NCBI GenBank assembly: GCA_029938215.1
Contig: JAOZVJ010000005.1
Location: 1-33,074, forward strand
Direction: 5' to 3'
Length of the DNA stretch: 33,074 nt
Origin: Arcobacteraceae bacterium
GTDB taxonomy: Bacteria > Campylobacterota > Campylobacteria > Campylobacterales > Arcobacteraceae
Below are positions 1-9,498 of the stretch, piece by piece. Position 1 is the first letter of the stretch, and each line of letters begins with the position of its first letter. The position numbers and the translations under genes were made by a program. Under the pieces are notes generated by a model. That model was not told where the DNA came from. It saw only the letters and a program-made list of their open reading frames with translations, and did no database searches.

Positions 1-2
1 GG

Positions 3-209
3 TTTCTAGGTCCTATTGGCAAAAGTCCATTGGAGTTGGATATTTCTGATTTAAATCAGCTTAGTGAAATTTTAAAAAAAGATGATAAATTGTTAAATTG
101 GCTAGAAAATAGTGCAGTAGCAATTAATGATGTACTAGTTCAAGGAAAAAATCATACTTTAAAAGATGGCGACAAGATTTCTTTATTGCCACCTGTTTGC
201 GGAGGATAA
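3..209 (+). CDS. moaD: Molybdopterin synthase small subunit MoaD (5'-partial)
   Basis: Only the last 68 codons are present; the gene begins before the window. The visible protein has the ubiquitin-like MoaD/ThiS pattern: an acidic helix (LSEILKKDD), the segment AINDVLV, a turn with LKDGDKISLLPPV, and the diagnostic C-terminal CGG ending in Gly-Gly. In this family the terminal Gly is thiocarboxylated and donates sulfur to cyclic pyranopterin monophosphate during molybdenum cofactor synthesis. moaE follows at once, and its Shine-Dalgarno sequence lies inside the two terminal glycine codons, so the two subunits are probably co-translated. Identification rests on the C-terminal signature and the moaE neighbour. 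Confidence 0.9.
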   Translation, partial: FLGPIGKSPLELDISDLNQLSEILKKDDKLLNWLENSAVAINDVLVQGKNHTLKDGDKISLLPPVCGG

Positions 210-214
210 GTTTT

Positions 215-679
215 ATGAAAAGTGAAAAAGAAAAAACTCCAGCACTACAATTATTTGATGGCTCATTGCCAGTTGAAAAAATTACAAATAAATGGTACGA
301 AGAATTTAAAAATTCAAACTATGGAGCAATTATTACTTTTGTTGGCATTGTTCGAGATGAAAATGGAATTGATGGGCTTAGCTTTGATATCTATGAGCCT
401 ATTTTAAATAGTTGGTTTGATACTTGGCAAAAAAAAGCAAAAAGTAGAGGTGCAATTATTTTAATGGCACATGCTAAAGGTGATGTTTTAAATCATACAA
501 GTTCTTATATTTCTGCTATTTGTTCTCCGCAAAGAAGAGTTGGTTTAGAATTAATTGATGAATTTGTAGAAGACTTTAAAGCATCAGCTCCTATTTGGAA
601 ATATGATATTATTGATGGAAAAAGAATATATGCCGAAGATAGAAGTACAAAAATTAATGGAGCAGGAATCCTTTTGTAA
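215..679 (+). CDS. moaE: Molybdopterin synthase catalytic subunit MoaE
   Basis: A 154-residue MoaE, normal length. With MoaD it forms the heterotetramer that inserts two sulfurs into cyclic pyranopterin monophosphate to make molybdopterin in the cytoplasm. Visible family features are the N-terminal strand GAIITFVGIVRDEN, the AHAKGDV segment, and APIWKYDI, where Lys129 matches the conserved active-site lysine following the Trp. An in-frame TTG at 197 exists upstream, but the ATG at 215 has GGAGG at 201-205 at good spacing and was chosen; the TTG would sit inside moaD without its own ribosome site. The stop codon directly abuts the next gene's ATG. Confidence 0.93.
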   Translation: MKSEKEKTPALQLFDGSLPVEKITNKWYEEFKNSNYGAIITFVGIVRDENGIDGLSFDIYEPILNSWFDTWQKKAKSRGAIILMAHAKGDVLNHTSSYISAICSPQRRVGLELIDEFVEDFKASAPIWKYDIIDGKRIYAEDRSTKINGAGILL

Positions 680-1930
680 ATGAAAAATATTTTAATAGTT
701 GATGACAGCAAAACAATAACAAAAAGATTAGAAATCCTAATAAAAAGTAAACTAGGCTACAATCCAGTTATTGCTCACAGTAAAAAAGAATGTACTGAAA
801 AACTACTTAAATATAAAAGCAAATTTGCTATTGCTTTACTTGATATAGGACTACCAGATGCTCCAAATGGTGAAGTTATTGACTTAGTAACAAAATTTAA
901 AATACCGTCAGTTGTATTAACAGCTTCCACAAACTTAGAAGATAGTTTTAGAAATAAAGATATTGTTGATTATGTTATCAAAGATGGGGATTTTGTATTT
1001 TCTTATATTATTTCTTTAATTAAAAGAATAGTTGCAAATCATAATTTAAAGGTACTTGTTGTTGATGATTCAAAAACATTTTGTGGAAAAATTGTTGATT
1101 TACTTCGAAGGTATCGAATTGATTGTTTTGTGGCAAATAATGGGATAGAGGCCTTGGATATAATTAAAAAAAATAAAGGTATAAAACTTGCTTTTATAGA
1201 TTACTATATGCCACAAATGGATGGTCTTGAATTACTTCGTGAAATAAGAAAAGAATATCCAAAAGATGAATTTTCAACTATTATTATTTCAGGAAGTAGC
1301 GACAGAAGAACACCGGCAAAATTTTTAAAATGTGGTGCGAATGATTTTTTATTTAAAGATTTTACAGAAGAAGAATTTTATGCTAGATTAAATTCAAATT
1401 TAGAAGTCTTAGAGCTTTTTGAAATAACAAAAGAAAAAGCCAATAAAGATTATTTGACAGGTTTGTTTAATAGAAGATATTTATTTGAAATTGGAACAGA
1501 AGTTTATAATCGTGCAAAAATTAAAAACAATAAATTAGCAGTTGCAATCATTGATATAGATGATTTTAAAAAAATCAATGATACATACGGACACGATATA
1601 GGTGATATCGCAATAAAAGAAGTGTCAAGAATTCTTAAAAAAACAGTTAATGAAGATACTATAACTTCAAGACTCGGTGGAGAAGAGTTTTGTTTAATTT
1701 TAAAAAACAGAAATAAAGAAGAAATAGAAAAACTTTTAAACCTAATTAGATTAGAATTTGAAAATAATAAAATCAAAATAAGCAAAAAAGAAAAAATATC
1801 TTACACTGTCTCAATTGGTTATACTGTAAAATTTAGTGAAAATTTAGAAAGCATGTTAAAATTTGCAGATGAAGGTTTATATAAAGCAAAAGAAAGTGGG
1901 AAAAATAAGGTAGTTTATTTTGAGGATTGA
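680..1930 (+). CDS. Double-receiver GGDEF response regulator (putative diguanylate cyclase)
   Basis: A 416-residue cytoplasmic signalling protein with two tandem receiver domains and a GGDEF domain. Receiver 1 spans about residues 1-118, with acidic pair D8/D9 and probable phospho-acceptor D55 in LLDIGLP. Receiver 2 spans about 122-245, with D129/D130, D174 in FIDYYMPQMDG and later FLFKDF. The GGDEF domain (about 252-416) has the active-site GGEEF at 333-337 and an intact DIDDFKKINDTYGHDIGD segment, so c-di-GMP synthesis from two GTP is expected. An RxxD inhibitory site is not present at the usual place (NEDT instead). It starts right after the moaE stop, and the next gene overlaps its end. 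No partner kinase is visible, so its input is unknown. Confidence 0.9.
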   Translation: MKNILIVDDSKTITKRLEILIKSKLGYNPVIAHSKKECTEKLLKYKSKFAIALLDIGLPDAPNGEVIDLVTKFKIPSVVLTASTNLEDSFRNKDIVDYVIKDGDFVFSYIISLIKRIVANHNLKVLVVDDSKTFCGKIVDLLRRYRIDCFVANNGIEALDIIKKNKGIKLAFIDYYMPQMDGLELLREIRKEYPKDEFSTIIISGSSDRRTPAKFLKCGANDFLFKDFTEEEFYARLNSNLEVLELFEITKEKANKDYLTGLFNRRYLFEIGTEVYNRAKIKNNKLAVAIIDIDDFKKINDTYGHDIGDIAIKEVSRILKKTVNEDTITSRLGGEEFCLILKNRNKEEIEKLLNLIRLEFENNKIKISKKEKISYTVSIGYTVKFSENLESMLKFADEGLYKAKESGKNKVVYFED

Positions 1931-2705
1931 TTTACATAATCATACAACTTTATGCAATCATGCAACAGGAAGTATGGAAAATTATGTAAAAAAAGCTATC
2001 GGTTTAGGTATAGATATTTTTGGATTTAGTGATCATGCTCCTATGGATTTTGAGCCAGAATATAGAATGAGTTTAAAACAAAAAGAATTCTATGAAAAAA
2101 GTGTTCTTGAATTAAAAGAAAAATATAAAGATAAAATAGAAATTATTTTAGGTTATGAAGTTGATTTTATGTCAAATCCTAATTTTATTGAAAAAGATAT
2201 TTTAAATGCAAAAGTTGATTATCTAATAGGCTCAGTTCATTTTATTGATAGATGGGGTTTTGATAACCCACAATTTTTAGACATATATGACAATAAAAAT
2301 ATTGATACAGTTTGGGAAGAATATTTTCAGGCGATATCTTCAATGGTAAAGACTGGTTATTTTGATATAGTGGGTCATTTAGATTTAATAAAAATTTTTA
2401 AATTTTTTCCAAAAAAAGATATTAAAAAAATCGCATATCAAACTATGCAAGATATTAAAAAATCAAAAATGGTTTTAGAGATAAATAGTTCAGGCTTTAG
2501 AAAACCAATATCAGAACAATATCCATCTAAAGAATTGCTTGAATTAGCTTATGAATTAGATATAAACATTACCTTTGGAAGTGATGCTCATGAAATTGAG
2601 CAAATTGGTTTTGGGTACGATAAAATAGTAAAACTTGCACGAGAAGTTGGATACACAAAATGTGTGTCATTTAAAAATCGTGATAAAAAAATTGTAGTTT
2701 TTTAA
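1920..2705 (+). CDS. hisJ: Histidinol-phosphatase, PHP family
   Basis: A 261-residue PHP-superfamily metal-dependent phosphatase, close to the length of Bacillus HisJ. It is expected to dephosphorylate L-histidinol phosphate in histidine synthesis. Metal-binding motifs appear in order: DLHNHTTLCNHA at the N-terminus, FSDHAPM, GYEVDFM, GSVHFID, GHLDLIKIF and FGSDAHE. The start is a TTG at 1920, chosen because the essential DLHNH motif begins three residues later and no in-frame ATG lies upstream of it. It overlaps the 3' end of the GGDEF gene by 11 bases, suggesting translational coupling. No other his genes are nearby, so a different PHP substrate cannot be excluded, though the motif set fits HisJ best. 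Confidence 0.85.
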   Translation: MRIDLHNHTTLCNHATGSMENYVKKAIGLGIDIFGFSDHAPMDFEPEYRMSLKQKEFYEKSVLELKEKYKDKIEIILGYEVDFMSNPNFIEKDILNAKVDYLIGSVHFIDRWGFDNPQFLDIYDNKNIDTVWEEYFQAISSMVKTGYFDIVGHLDLIKIFKFFPKKDIKKIAYQTMQDIKKSKMVLEINSSGFRKPISEQYPSKELLELAYELDINITFGSDAHEIEQIGFGYDKIVKLAREVGYTKCVSFKNRDKKIVVF

Positions 2706-2721
2706 AATTATAATTTTTAGA

Positions 2722-2727
2722 TATAAT
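2722..2727 (+). promoter_or_regulatory. -10 box for glnA
   Basis: A perfect TATAAT sits 32 bases before the glnA start and predicts a leader of about 25 bases. The region before it is AT-rich with T-runs but has no recognisable TTGACA, typical of epsilonproteobacterial sigma-70 promoters. A good Shine-Dalgarno sequence AAGGAG lies at 2746-2751. Confidence 0.65.
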
Positions 2728-2759
2728 GGAAAAATAAAATTTAACAAGGAGATTTAAAT

Positions 2760-4187
2760 ATGGGTAAATTTGTAAATAATGTAGTAGATTTTTTTAAATT
2801 TTGTAAAAAAAATGAGGTAGAATTTGTAGATTTTAGATTTACAGACATCAAGGGTACTTGGCATCATATCAGTTACAGAATGAGTGCGGTTAATGAAAGT
2901 TTATTAAATAATGGTATGCCTTTTGATGGCTCAAGTATTGATGCATGGCAACCAATTAATAAATCAGATATGCTTTTAAAGCCAGATGTAGCAACATCAT
3001 TTTTAGATCCATTTACTGCGGATAGTACAATTATTGTTATTTGTGATGTTTTTGATATTTATGAAAATGAATTTTATGCAAAATGTCCAAGAAGTATTGC
3101 TAAAAAATCATTAGAATATTTAGCTAATGCTGGTATCGGAGATGTTGCTTATTTTGGTCCAGAAAATGAATTTTTTATTTTTGATGATGTAAAAATTAAA
3201 GATAAAATTCACGAATCTCACTATAAAGTTAATACTGAAGATGGTGAATGGAATGATGATGCTGATATGGAAGGTGGAAATATCGGTCATAGAGCCAGAA
3301 CAAAAGGTGGCTATTTCCCAGTTGCTCCTGTTGACAATGGGGTTGATTTAAGAGCCGAAATAATGCATGTTCTTGAAGATATTGGGCTAGAAGTAATTTT
3401 AGGACATCATGAGGTTGCTCAAGGTCAGCATGAAATTGGAATTGTTTTTAATACTTTAGTTGAAGCTGCCGATAATGTACAAAAATTAAAATATGTTGTT
3501 AAAATGATAGCTCATTTAAATGGTAAAACCGCAACATTTATGCCAAAACCACTTCTTGGAGATAATGGTAATGGTATGCATGTCCACCAGTCTATCTGGA
3601 AAGATGGTAAAAATACTTTTTACAAAGAAGGAGAATATGGCAATTTAAGTGATAATGCAAGATATTATACTGGTGGTATTTTTAAGCATGCAAGAGCAGT
3701 AGCTGCTTTTACAAATGCTTCAACAAATTCTTATAAAAGATTAATACCTGGTTATGAAGCACCAAATATTTTAACCTATTCTTCTCAAAACAGGTCAGCA
3801 GCTTGTAGAATTCCTTATGGAGCAGGAGAAGGAGCAACAAGAATAGAGATGAGATTTCCAGATAGTACAGCTTGCCCATATTTGGCATTTGCAACAATGA
3901 TGATGGCAGGAATTGATGGTATTAAAAATAAAATTGAACCAATGGGTCCAATGGATGAAGATTTATTCAAATTAACTTTAAGTGAAATTAGAGCTAAAGG
4001 CATCCCTCAAATGCCTCATTCTTTAAGAGGTGCTTTAGAAGCATTGATTAGAGATAATGATTTTTTAAAACCAGTATTTACTGAAGATTTTATTGATGCT
4101 TATCAAAACTATCAATTTGAAAGACAAGTTTGGCCAGATGAGGCTAGACCAACTGCATTTGAATTTAAATCAACATATTCTTGTTGA
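2760..4187 (+). CDS. glnA: Glutamine synthetase, type I
   Basis: A 475-residue GlnA that makes glutamine from glutamate, ammonia and ATP. Family signatures are the N-terminal [30 protein letters not shown], the ATP-binding stretch with [15 protein letters not shown], and the C-terminal [15 protein letters not shown] with [16 protein letters not shown]. At the place of the enterobacterial adenylylation site (NLYDLP) it reads DLFKLT, with Phe403 instead of the modified tyrosine. The H. pylori enzyme is known to lack the same tyrosine, so control by GlnE-type adenylylation is not expected here. It has its own promoter and a downstream stem-loop, so it is probably monocistronic. Confidence 0.97.
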   Translation: MGKFVNNVVDFFKFCKKNEVEFVDFRFTDIKGTWHHISYRMSAVNESLLNNGMPFDGSSIDAWQPINKSDMLLKPDVATSFLDPFTADSTIIVICDVFDIYENEFYAKCPRSIAKKSLEYLANAGIGDVAYFGPENEFFIFDDVKIKDKIHESHYKVNTEDGEWNDDADMEGGNIGHRARTKGGYFPVAPVDNGVDLRAEIMHVLEDIGLEVILGHHEVAQGQHEIGIVFNTLVEAADNVQKLKYVVKMIAHLNGKTATFMPKPLLGDNGNGMHVHQSIWKDGKNTFYKEGEYGNLSDNARYYTGGIFKHARAVAAFTNASTNSYKRLIPGYEAPNILTYSSQNRSAACRIPYGAGEGATRIEMRFPDSTACPYLAFATMMMAGIDGIKNKIEPMGPMDEDLFKLTLSEIRAKGIPQMPHSLRGALEALIRDNDFLKPVFTEDFIDAYQNYQFERQVWPDEARPTAFEFKSTYSC

Positions 4188-4195
4188 TAATAAAA

Positions 4196-4234
4196 TATAT
4201 GACAAGAGTTAATTTCTAGTACTTTTGTCATATA
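4196..4234 (+). terminator. Stem-loop after glnA (possible terminator)
   Basis: Arms TATATGACAAGAG (4196-4208) and CTTTTGTCATATA (4222-4234) can form a 13-bp stem with one G-U pair and a 13-base loop, starting 8 bases after the glnA stop. It lacks a run of U downstream, so it may act as a weak terminator or as a 3' stabilising structure rather than a classical intrinsic terminator. Confidence 0.5.
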
Positions 4235-4302
4235 CAAAACTAACCTAAACTTTATAATAAGCAAATAATTACTCCATAAACTATCTTTAAGCAAATTTTA
4301 AT

Positions 4303-4308
4303 TATAAT
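4303..4308 (+). promoter_or_regulatory. -10 box for rpsL-rpsG-fusA
   Basis: TATAAT lies 148 bases before the rpsL start and predicts a leader of about 140 bases, long for this compact genome. The leader contains a 14-base perfect palindrome of six T, CG, six A (4316-4329) and a second palindrome AACTTTAAAGTT further on. No tuf, rpoB or rpoC gene precedes rpsL here. Confidence 0.5.
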
Positions 4309-4456
4309 CCATAACTTTTTTCGAAAAAATATACCGTTTCGAGATTAGGTAGTATCTAAATAAAATTTTAACTTTAAAGTTTTATGAAGAGAAGCTTGAG
4401 CGATGCTTTATGTCTAATACATAACAATCGTTACAAACCAAATTTAAAGGGAAAAG

Positions 4457-4831
4457 ATGCCTACAATCAATCAATTGATTAGAAAAGAGCGAAAAAAAGT
4501 AATTAAAAAATCTAAATCGCCTGCTCTAGAAAGCTGTCCACAAAGAAGAGGAGTATGTACAAGAGTATATACAACAACACCAAAAAAACCTAACTCGGCT
4601 TTAAGAAAAGTTGCAAAAGTTAGATTAACTACTGGCTTTGAAGTAATTTCATATATCGGTGGAGAAGGTCACAACCTTCAAGAACACTCTATTGTGTTAG
4701 TAAGAGGGGGTAGAATTAAAGATTTACCTGGTGTTAAGTATCACATTGTTAGAGGTGCTTTAGATACTGCTGGTGTTGCAAACAGAACTGTTGCAAGATC
4801 TAAATATGGTACTAAAAAGCCTAAAAAATAA
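4457..4831 (+). CDS. rpsL: 30S ribosomal protein S12
   Basis: A 124-residue S12, full family length. It is a decoding-centre protein of the small subunit. Nearly universal segments are [37 protein letters not shown] and [13 protein letters not shown]. The lysines changed in classical streptomycin-resistant mutants (in TTTPKKPNS and in RIKDLPG) are wild type. It starts the rpsL-rpsG-fusA operon and is preceded by AAAGGGAAAAG as ribosome site. rpsG follows after 16 bases. Confidence 0.98.
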   Translation: MPTINQLIRKERKKVIKKSKSPALESCPQRRGVCTRVYTTTPKKPNSALRKVAKVRLTTGFEVISYIGGEGHNLQEHSIVLVRGGRIKDLPGVKYHIVRGALDTAGVANRTVARSKYGTKKPKK

Positions 4832-4835
4832 GTAG

Positions 4836-5315
<480 letters not shown>

Positions 5316-5321
5316 TTAGTT

Positions 5322-7436
5322 ATGGCTAGAAAAACACCACTAAACAGAGTTAGAAATATTGGAATTGCAGCACATATTGATGCAGGAAAAACAACAACAA
5401 CTGAAAGAATTTTATTCTACACAGGTGTTGAGCATAAAATTGGTGAAGTTCATGATGGCGCAGCAACTATGGACTGGATGGAGCAAGAGCAAGAAAGAGG
5501 TATAACAATTACTTCTGCTGCTACTACTTGTCACTGGAAAAACCCAATGGATGGAACTGATACAATGATTAATATCATTGATACTCCAGGCCATGTTGAT
5601 TTTACTATTGAAGTTGAAAGATCTATGAGAGTTCTTGATGGTGCTGTTGCTGTATTTTGTTCAGTTGGTGGGGTTCAACCACAAAGTGAAACTGTTTGGA
5701 GACAAGCAAATAAATATAGAGTTCCAAGAATGATTTTTGTTAACAAAATGGATAGAACTGGTGCTGATTTTTTTAATGTTGAAGAACAAGTAGGTTCAAG
5801 ACTTAAAGCAAATCCAGTGCCAATTCAAATTCCTATTGGAGCAGAAGAAAACTTTGCTGGTGTTGTTGATTTAGTAACAATGAAAGCTATTGTTTGGGAT
5901 CAAGATGCTGAAATGGGCTCAAACTATCATATTGAAGATATTCCTGCTGATTTACAAGATCAAGCGGAAGAATATAGAGAGAAAATGGTAGAAGCTGCGG
6001 CTGAATCTATTGATGAATTAATGGAAAAATATCTTGAAGAAGGTGAATTAACTGAGGATGAGATTATGGCAGGTATTAAAGCTGGTTGTTTAAATATGAC
6101 AATTACTCCTATGACTTGTGGAACTGCATTTAAAAACAAAGGTGTTCAAACTTTACTTGACTGCGTATGTAGATATCTACCAAGTCCTGTTGAAGTTGAA
6201 GACATCAAAGGTGAAACACAAGATGGCGAACCTATAGTTGTTGAATCAACTGATGATGGTAAAGTAGCTGGACTTGCATTTAAAATTATGACAGATCCGT
6301 TTGTTGGACAACTTACATTTACAAGAATTTATAGAGGAATCTTAAAATCTGGTACTTATGTAATGAATTCAACAAAAATGAAAAAAGAGAGAATTGGAAG
6401 ACTTCTTAAAATGCACGCTATCAAAAGAGAAGAAGTTTCTGAACTTTATGCTGGTGAAATTGGTGCTGTTGTTGGTCTTAAATCAACAATTACTGGTGAT
6501 ACTTTAGCTGATGTAGATGATCCTGTAATCTTAGAGAGAATGGACTTTCCAGAACCTGTTATTTCTGTTGCTGTTGAACCAAAAACTAAAGCTGACCAAG
6601 AAAAAATGGGTATTGCTTTAGGTAAACTTGCACAAGAAGATCCATCTTTTAGAGTAGAAACTGATGAAGAATCTGGTCAAACTATTATTTCAGGAATGGG
6701 TGAACTTCACCTTGAAATTCTTGTAGATAGAATGAAGAGAGAATTTGCAGTTGAAGCTGAAGTTGGAGCTCCGCAAGTTGCTTATAGAGAAACTATTAAA
6801 GCTGGCGTTAAACAAGAATATAAATATGCTAAACAATCTGGTGGTAAAGGTCAGTATGGTCATGTGTATTTAAGAATTGAGCCTATGAGCAAAGAAGAAA
6901 CAAATGAAGAAGGTTTTGAATTTGTATCTGAAATCAAAGGTGGGTCTATTCCAAAAGAATTTATTCCAGCTGTTCAAAAAGGTTGTAAAGAAACAATGCA
7001 AGGCGGTATCTTAGCTGGTTATCCTCTAGTTGATATTAGAGTTACAGTTTATGACGGGTCTTACCATGATGTTGATTCATCTGAAATGGCATTTAAACTT
7101 GCTGCTTCTATGGGATTTAAAGCTGGTTGTCGTCAAAGTGAAGCACAAGCTTGTATCTTAGAGCCTATGATGAGAGTTGAAATTGAAACACCTGAAGAAT
7201 ATATGGGTGATGTTATTGGTGACTGTAACAAAAGAAGAGGACAAGTTCAATCTATGGATGATAGAGCTGGTGTAAAACTTGTAGTTGCATTAGTACCATT
7301 AGCTGAAATGTTCGGCTACTCAACAGACCTAAGAAGTATGTCTCAAGGACGAGCTACTTATTCAATGATTTTTGATCAATATATGGAAGTTCCTAAAAAT
7401 GTTGCTGATGAAATTATGAAAAAACGAAATGGTTAA
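5322..7436 (+). CDS. fusA: Translation elongation factor G
   Basis: A 704-residue EF-G, the GTPase that drives ribosomal translocation. Domain I has all nucleotide motifs: P-loop [15 protein letters not shown], the switch region with [22 protein letters not shown] and NKMDRTGAD. Domains II-V follow, including the domain [18 protein letters not shown] segment and the C-terminal [18 protein letters not shown]. It closes the rpsL-rpsG-fusA operon; no tuf gene follows. Its stop codon lies inside the left arm of a large inverted repeat (see the hairpin block that follows). Confidence 0.98.
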   Translation: MARKTPLNRVRNIGIAAHIDAGKTTTTERILFYTGVEHKIGEVHDGAATMDWMEQEQERGITITSAATTCHWKNPMDGTDTMINIIDTPGHVDFTIEVERSMRVLDGAVAVFCSVGGVQPQSETVWRQANKYRVPRMIFVNKMDRTGADFFNVEEQVGSRLKANPVPIQIPIGAEENFAGVVDLVTMKAIVWDQDAEMGSNYHIEDIPADLQDQAEEYREKMVEAAAESIDELMEKYLEEGELTEDEIMAGIKAGCLNMTITPMTCGTAFKNKGVQTLLDCVCRYLPSPVEVEDIKGETQDGEPIVVESTDDGKVAGLAFKIMTDPFVGQLTFTRIYRGILKSGTYVMNSTKMKKERIGRLLKMHAIKREEVSELYAGEIGAVVGLKSTITGDTLADVDDPVILERMDFPEPVISVAVEPKTKADQEKMGIALGKLAQEDPSFRVETDEESGQTIISGMGELHLEILVDRMKREFAVEAEVGAPQVAYRETIKAGVKQEYKYAKQSGGKGQYGHVYLRIEPMSKEETNEEGFEFVSEIKGGSIPKEFIPAVQKGCKETMQGGILAGYPLVDIRVTVYDGSYHDVDSSEMAFKLAASMGFKAGCRQSEAQACILEPMMRVEIETPEEYMGDVIGDCNKRRGQVQSMDDRAGVKLVVALVPLAEMFGYSTDLRSMSQGRATYSMIFDQYMEVPKNVADEIMKKRNG

Positions 7437-7544
7437 TCGCGTAGTAAAATGACACCTGCGTGTCATTTTTAGCGATTAACGAGATTTTGGTTATTTGTGC
7501 TTTAGCACGAATCCAAAATGTCCGTTCCTTTCGCCGAATGGCGA
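7432..7544. repeat. Stacked hairpins at the fusA stop codon
   Basis: Three hairpins in a row. First, GTTAATCGC (7432-7440, containing the fusA stop) pairs with GCGATTAAC (7472-7480) and encloses AAAATGACAC/GTGTCATTTT (7446-7455/7460-7469, loop CTGC). Second, ATTTTGG (7484-7490) pairs with CCAAAAT (7513-7519), enclosing GTGC-TTTA-GCAC. Third, TCGCC-GAAT-GGCGA (7531-7544). The segment ACCAAAAAT just after could compete with the second stem. The density and relatively G+C-rich arms suggest a REP- or MITE-like intergenic element; that is inference from structure only. Confidence 0.6.
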
Positions 7545-7561
7545 CCAAAAATAATTTCTTT

Positions 7562-7591
7562 AAAAGCCCCATCTTTTGATGGGGCTTTTTT
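7562..7591 (+). terminator. Intrinsic terminator of the rpsL-fusA operon
   Basis: A 12-bp stem AAAAGCCCCATC (7562-7573) and GATGGGGCTTTT (7578-7589) with loop TTTT, followed by further U. It is a textbook Rho-independent terminator. The A-run on the left side means it could also work on the minus strand. Confidence 0.92.
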
Positions 7592-7632
7592 ATTTCCAAT
7601 AAAACATCACCACAATACCAATAAAAATTAGA

Positions 7633-7638
7633 TATAAT
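7633..7638 (+). promoter_or_regulatory. -10 box immediately before trhP
   Basis: TATAAT ends 6 bases before the ATG at 7645, so transcription should begin at or within a base or two of the start codon. No Shine-Dalgarno sequence is present before this ATG. Together these suggest a leaderless mRNA. Confidence 0.55.
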
Positions 7639-7644
7639 GCATTT

Positions 7645-8943
7645 ATGAAAAAAGCAGAATTATTAAGCCCTGCGGGGAATTTGGAAAAACTAAAAATAGC
7701 TTTCGCTTATGGTGCAGATGCTGTTTATGGTGGAGTAAGTCATTTTTCGCTTCGTATTAGAAGTGGAAAAGAATTTACTATGGAAACTTTTAAAGAGGGC
7801 ATTGATTACGCTCATAATATTGGTAAAAAAGTTTATGTTACGATAAATGGATTTCCTTTTAATTCACAAATTGAATTATTAAAAAAACATATTAAAAATA
7901 TAGCAGAATTAAATCCAGATGCTTTAATAGTTGCAACTCCAGGCGTTGTTGCACTTTGTCACGAATTAGCTCCAAATATTCCAATACATTTATCTACTCA
8001 AGCAAATGTTATGAATTATCTTGATGCAAAAGTTTATTATAATATGGGCGTAAAAAGAATAATAGCAGCTAGGGAAATTAGTCTTCAAGATGTTGAAGAG
8101 ATTAAGAAAAAATTACCAGATCTGGAAATAGAAATATTTGTGCATGGTTCTATGTGTTTTGCATATAGCGGAAGATGTTTGGTTAGTGCTGTTCAAATGG
8201 GAAGAGTACCAAATCGTGGAAGTTGTGCAAATGATTGTCGATTTGAATATACTTTATACGCAGGAAATGAAGAGCATGGAACGCTTTTTAGACTTGAAGA
8301 GCAACCTGATATTGGCACATATATCTTTAATGCAAAAGATATGAATTTAGCTTCACATGTTGATGAGATATTAAAAAGTGATGCAGTAGATAGCATAAAA
8401 ATAGAAGGTCGAACAAAATCACCCTATTATGCTGCAGTTACAGCTTATGCATATCGCATGGCAATTGATGATTTTTATGATGAAAAATTTGATGCTAAAA
8501 AATACCAAAAAGAATTAGACACTACAAAAAATCGCGGATTTACTGATGCCTATCTTATTCATAAGCCTTTTGAAAAAAATGATACACAAAACCATAATTA
8601 TGCTATGAGTGTTGGAACTTTTGAGGTTAGTGGACTTGTGGTTGAAAATGAAGAATACTTTATGTGCAAATATAAAACTTTTATAGATGATGAAATAGAA
8701 ATATTTCTTCCACTTAATAGTAACATAGAAACTTGCGACAATGAAATAGGCTCAATTTACAAAAAAGAAGATGGGAAATTTTATATTAAATTTAAAAAAA
8801 TCATAACAGAATTAGGCAAAGAACTTGAAGCGGTTCATAGCGGAAATACAAATCCTATTAAATTACCATGCAAATTACCATATTTAACAATGTTTAGAGT
8901 AAAATCACAAAATACAGAACTAGATAATTCTTGTCCGTCGTAA
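7645..8943 (+). CDS. trhP: U32-family protein, probable tRNA hydroxylation protein TrhP
   Basis: A 432-residue peptidase-U32-family protein, close in length to E. coli YegQ/TrhP, which acts in prephenate-dependent hydroxylation of uridine 34 in tRNA. The N-terminus AELLSPAGNLEKLKIAFAYGADAVYGG is the U32 barrel signature. Four cysteines (C171, C178, C194, C198) in HGSMC...GRC...GSCANDC match the expected iron-sulfur site, and SIKIEGRTKSPYYAA is the usual following motif. A C-terminal beta domain ends the protein. Campylobacter has a U32 gene beside purE in the same way. The alternative is an RlhA-type 23S rRNA hydroxylase, which is usually longer. Older annotations call it a collagenase-like protease. 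Confidence 0.82.
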   Translation: MKKAELLSPAGNLEKLKIAFAYGADAVYGGVSHFSLRIRSGKEFTMETFKEGIDYAHNIGKKVYVTINGFPFNSQIELLKKHIKNIAELNPDALIVATPGVVALCHELAPNIPIHLSTQANVMNYLDAKVYYNMGVKRIIAAREISLQDVEEIKKKLPDLEIEIFVHGSMCFAYSGRCLVSAVQMGRVPNRGSCANDCRFEYTLYAGNEEHGTLFRLEEQPDIGTYIFNAKDMNLASHVDEILKSDAVDSIKIEGRTKSPYYAAVTAYAYRMAIDDFYDEKFDAKKYQKELDTTKNRGFTDAYLIHKPFEKNDTQNHNYAMSVGTFEVSGLVVENEEYFMCKYKTFIDDEIEIFLPLNSNIETCDNEIGSIYKKEDGKFYIKFKKIITELGKELEAVHSGNTNPIKLPCKLPYLTMFRVKSQNTELDNSCPS

Positions 8944-9002
8944 TTTAATAAATTATTAGTTAGAATTGCGAAATAAAAAGTAAAAAAACAAAGGGGAAAA
9001 AA

Positions 9003-9497
9003 ATGGATTTTGTATCAATAATAATGGGAAGTAAAAGTGATTATGAGATTATGAAGTCTTGTGCTGATACTCTTGAATCATTTAATGTAAAATATGAACT
9101 AATCATCAGTTCGGCACATAGAAGTCCAGAGAGAACAAAAACCTATATCAAAGAAGCAGAAGAAAAAGGTGCAAAAATATTTATTGCAGCTGCAGGAATG
9201 GCGGCTCATTTAGCAGGTGCTTTAGCAGCAACAACCACTAAGCCAGTTATTGGAGTACCTATGAAAGGTGGCGCCATGGATGGTATGGATGCAATGTTAT
9301 CCACTGTACAAATGCCAGCAGGTATGCCTGTAGCTACCGTAGCTCTAGGAAAAGCAGGGGCTGTTAATGCAGCGTATTTGGCTATACAAATTTTAGCAAT
9401 TACAGATAAAGAATTAGCAATTAAAATGAGAGAAGACAGAGTGGTAAAAGAAAGAAAAGTAGAAAATGATAGTAGAGAAGTTGAGGTATTGATATAA
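9003..9497 (+). CDS. purE: N5-carboxyaminoimidazole ribonucleotide mutase
   Basis: A 164-residue class I PurE, which converts N5-CAIR to CAIR in de novo purine synthesis. Signatures are [12 protein letters not shown] near the N-terminus, [25 protein letters not shown], and [36 protein letters not shown]. It has a strong ribosome site AAGGGG (8991-8996), and a possible -10 TAGAAT lies at 8961-8966. glyQ starts one base after its stop, so purE probably opens an operon with glyQ, the Nif3 gene and flgZ. No purK is visible in the window. Confidence 0.96.
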   Translation: MDFVSIIMGSKSDYEIMKSCADTLESFNVKYELIISSAHRSPERTKTYIKEAEEKGAKIFIAAAGMAAHLAGALAATTTKPVIGVPMKGGAMDGMDAMLSTVQMPAGMPVATVALGKAGAVNAAYLAIQILAITDKELAIKMREDRVVKERKVENDSREVEVLI

Positions 9498-9498
9498 G

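Noticed and set aside
197-214. Upstream TTG start for moaE
   Set aside because: It lies inside moaD with no own ribosome site, while the ATG at 215 has GGAGG at good distance and gives the normal MoaE N-terminus.
7414-7599. 61-codon minus-strand reading frame over the fusA 3' hairpins
   Set aside because: It covers the hairpin block and the terminator and overlaps the fusA end. It has no clear ribosome site; composition is explained by the structured DNA.
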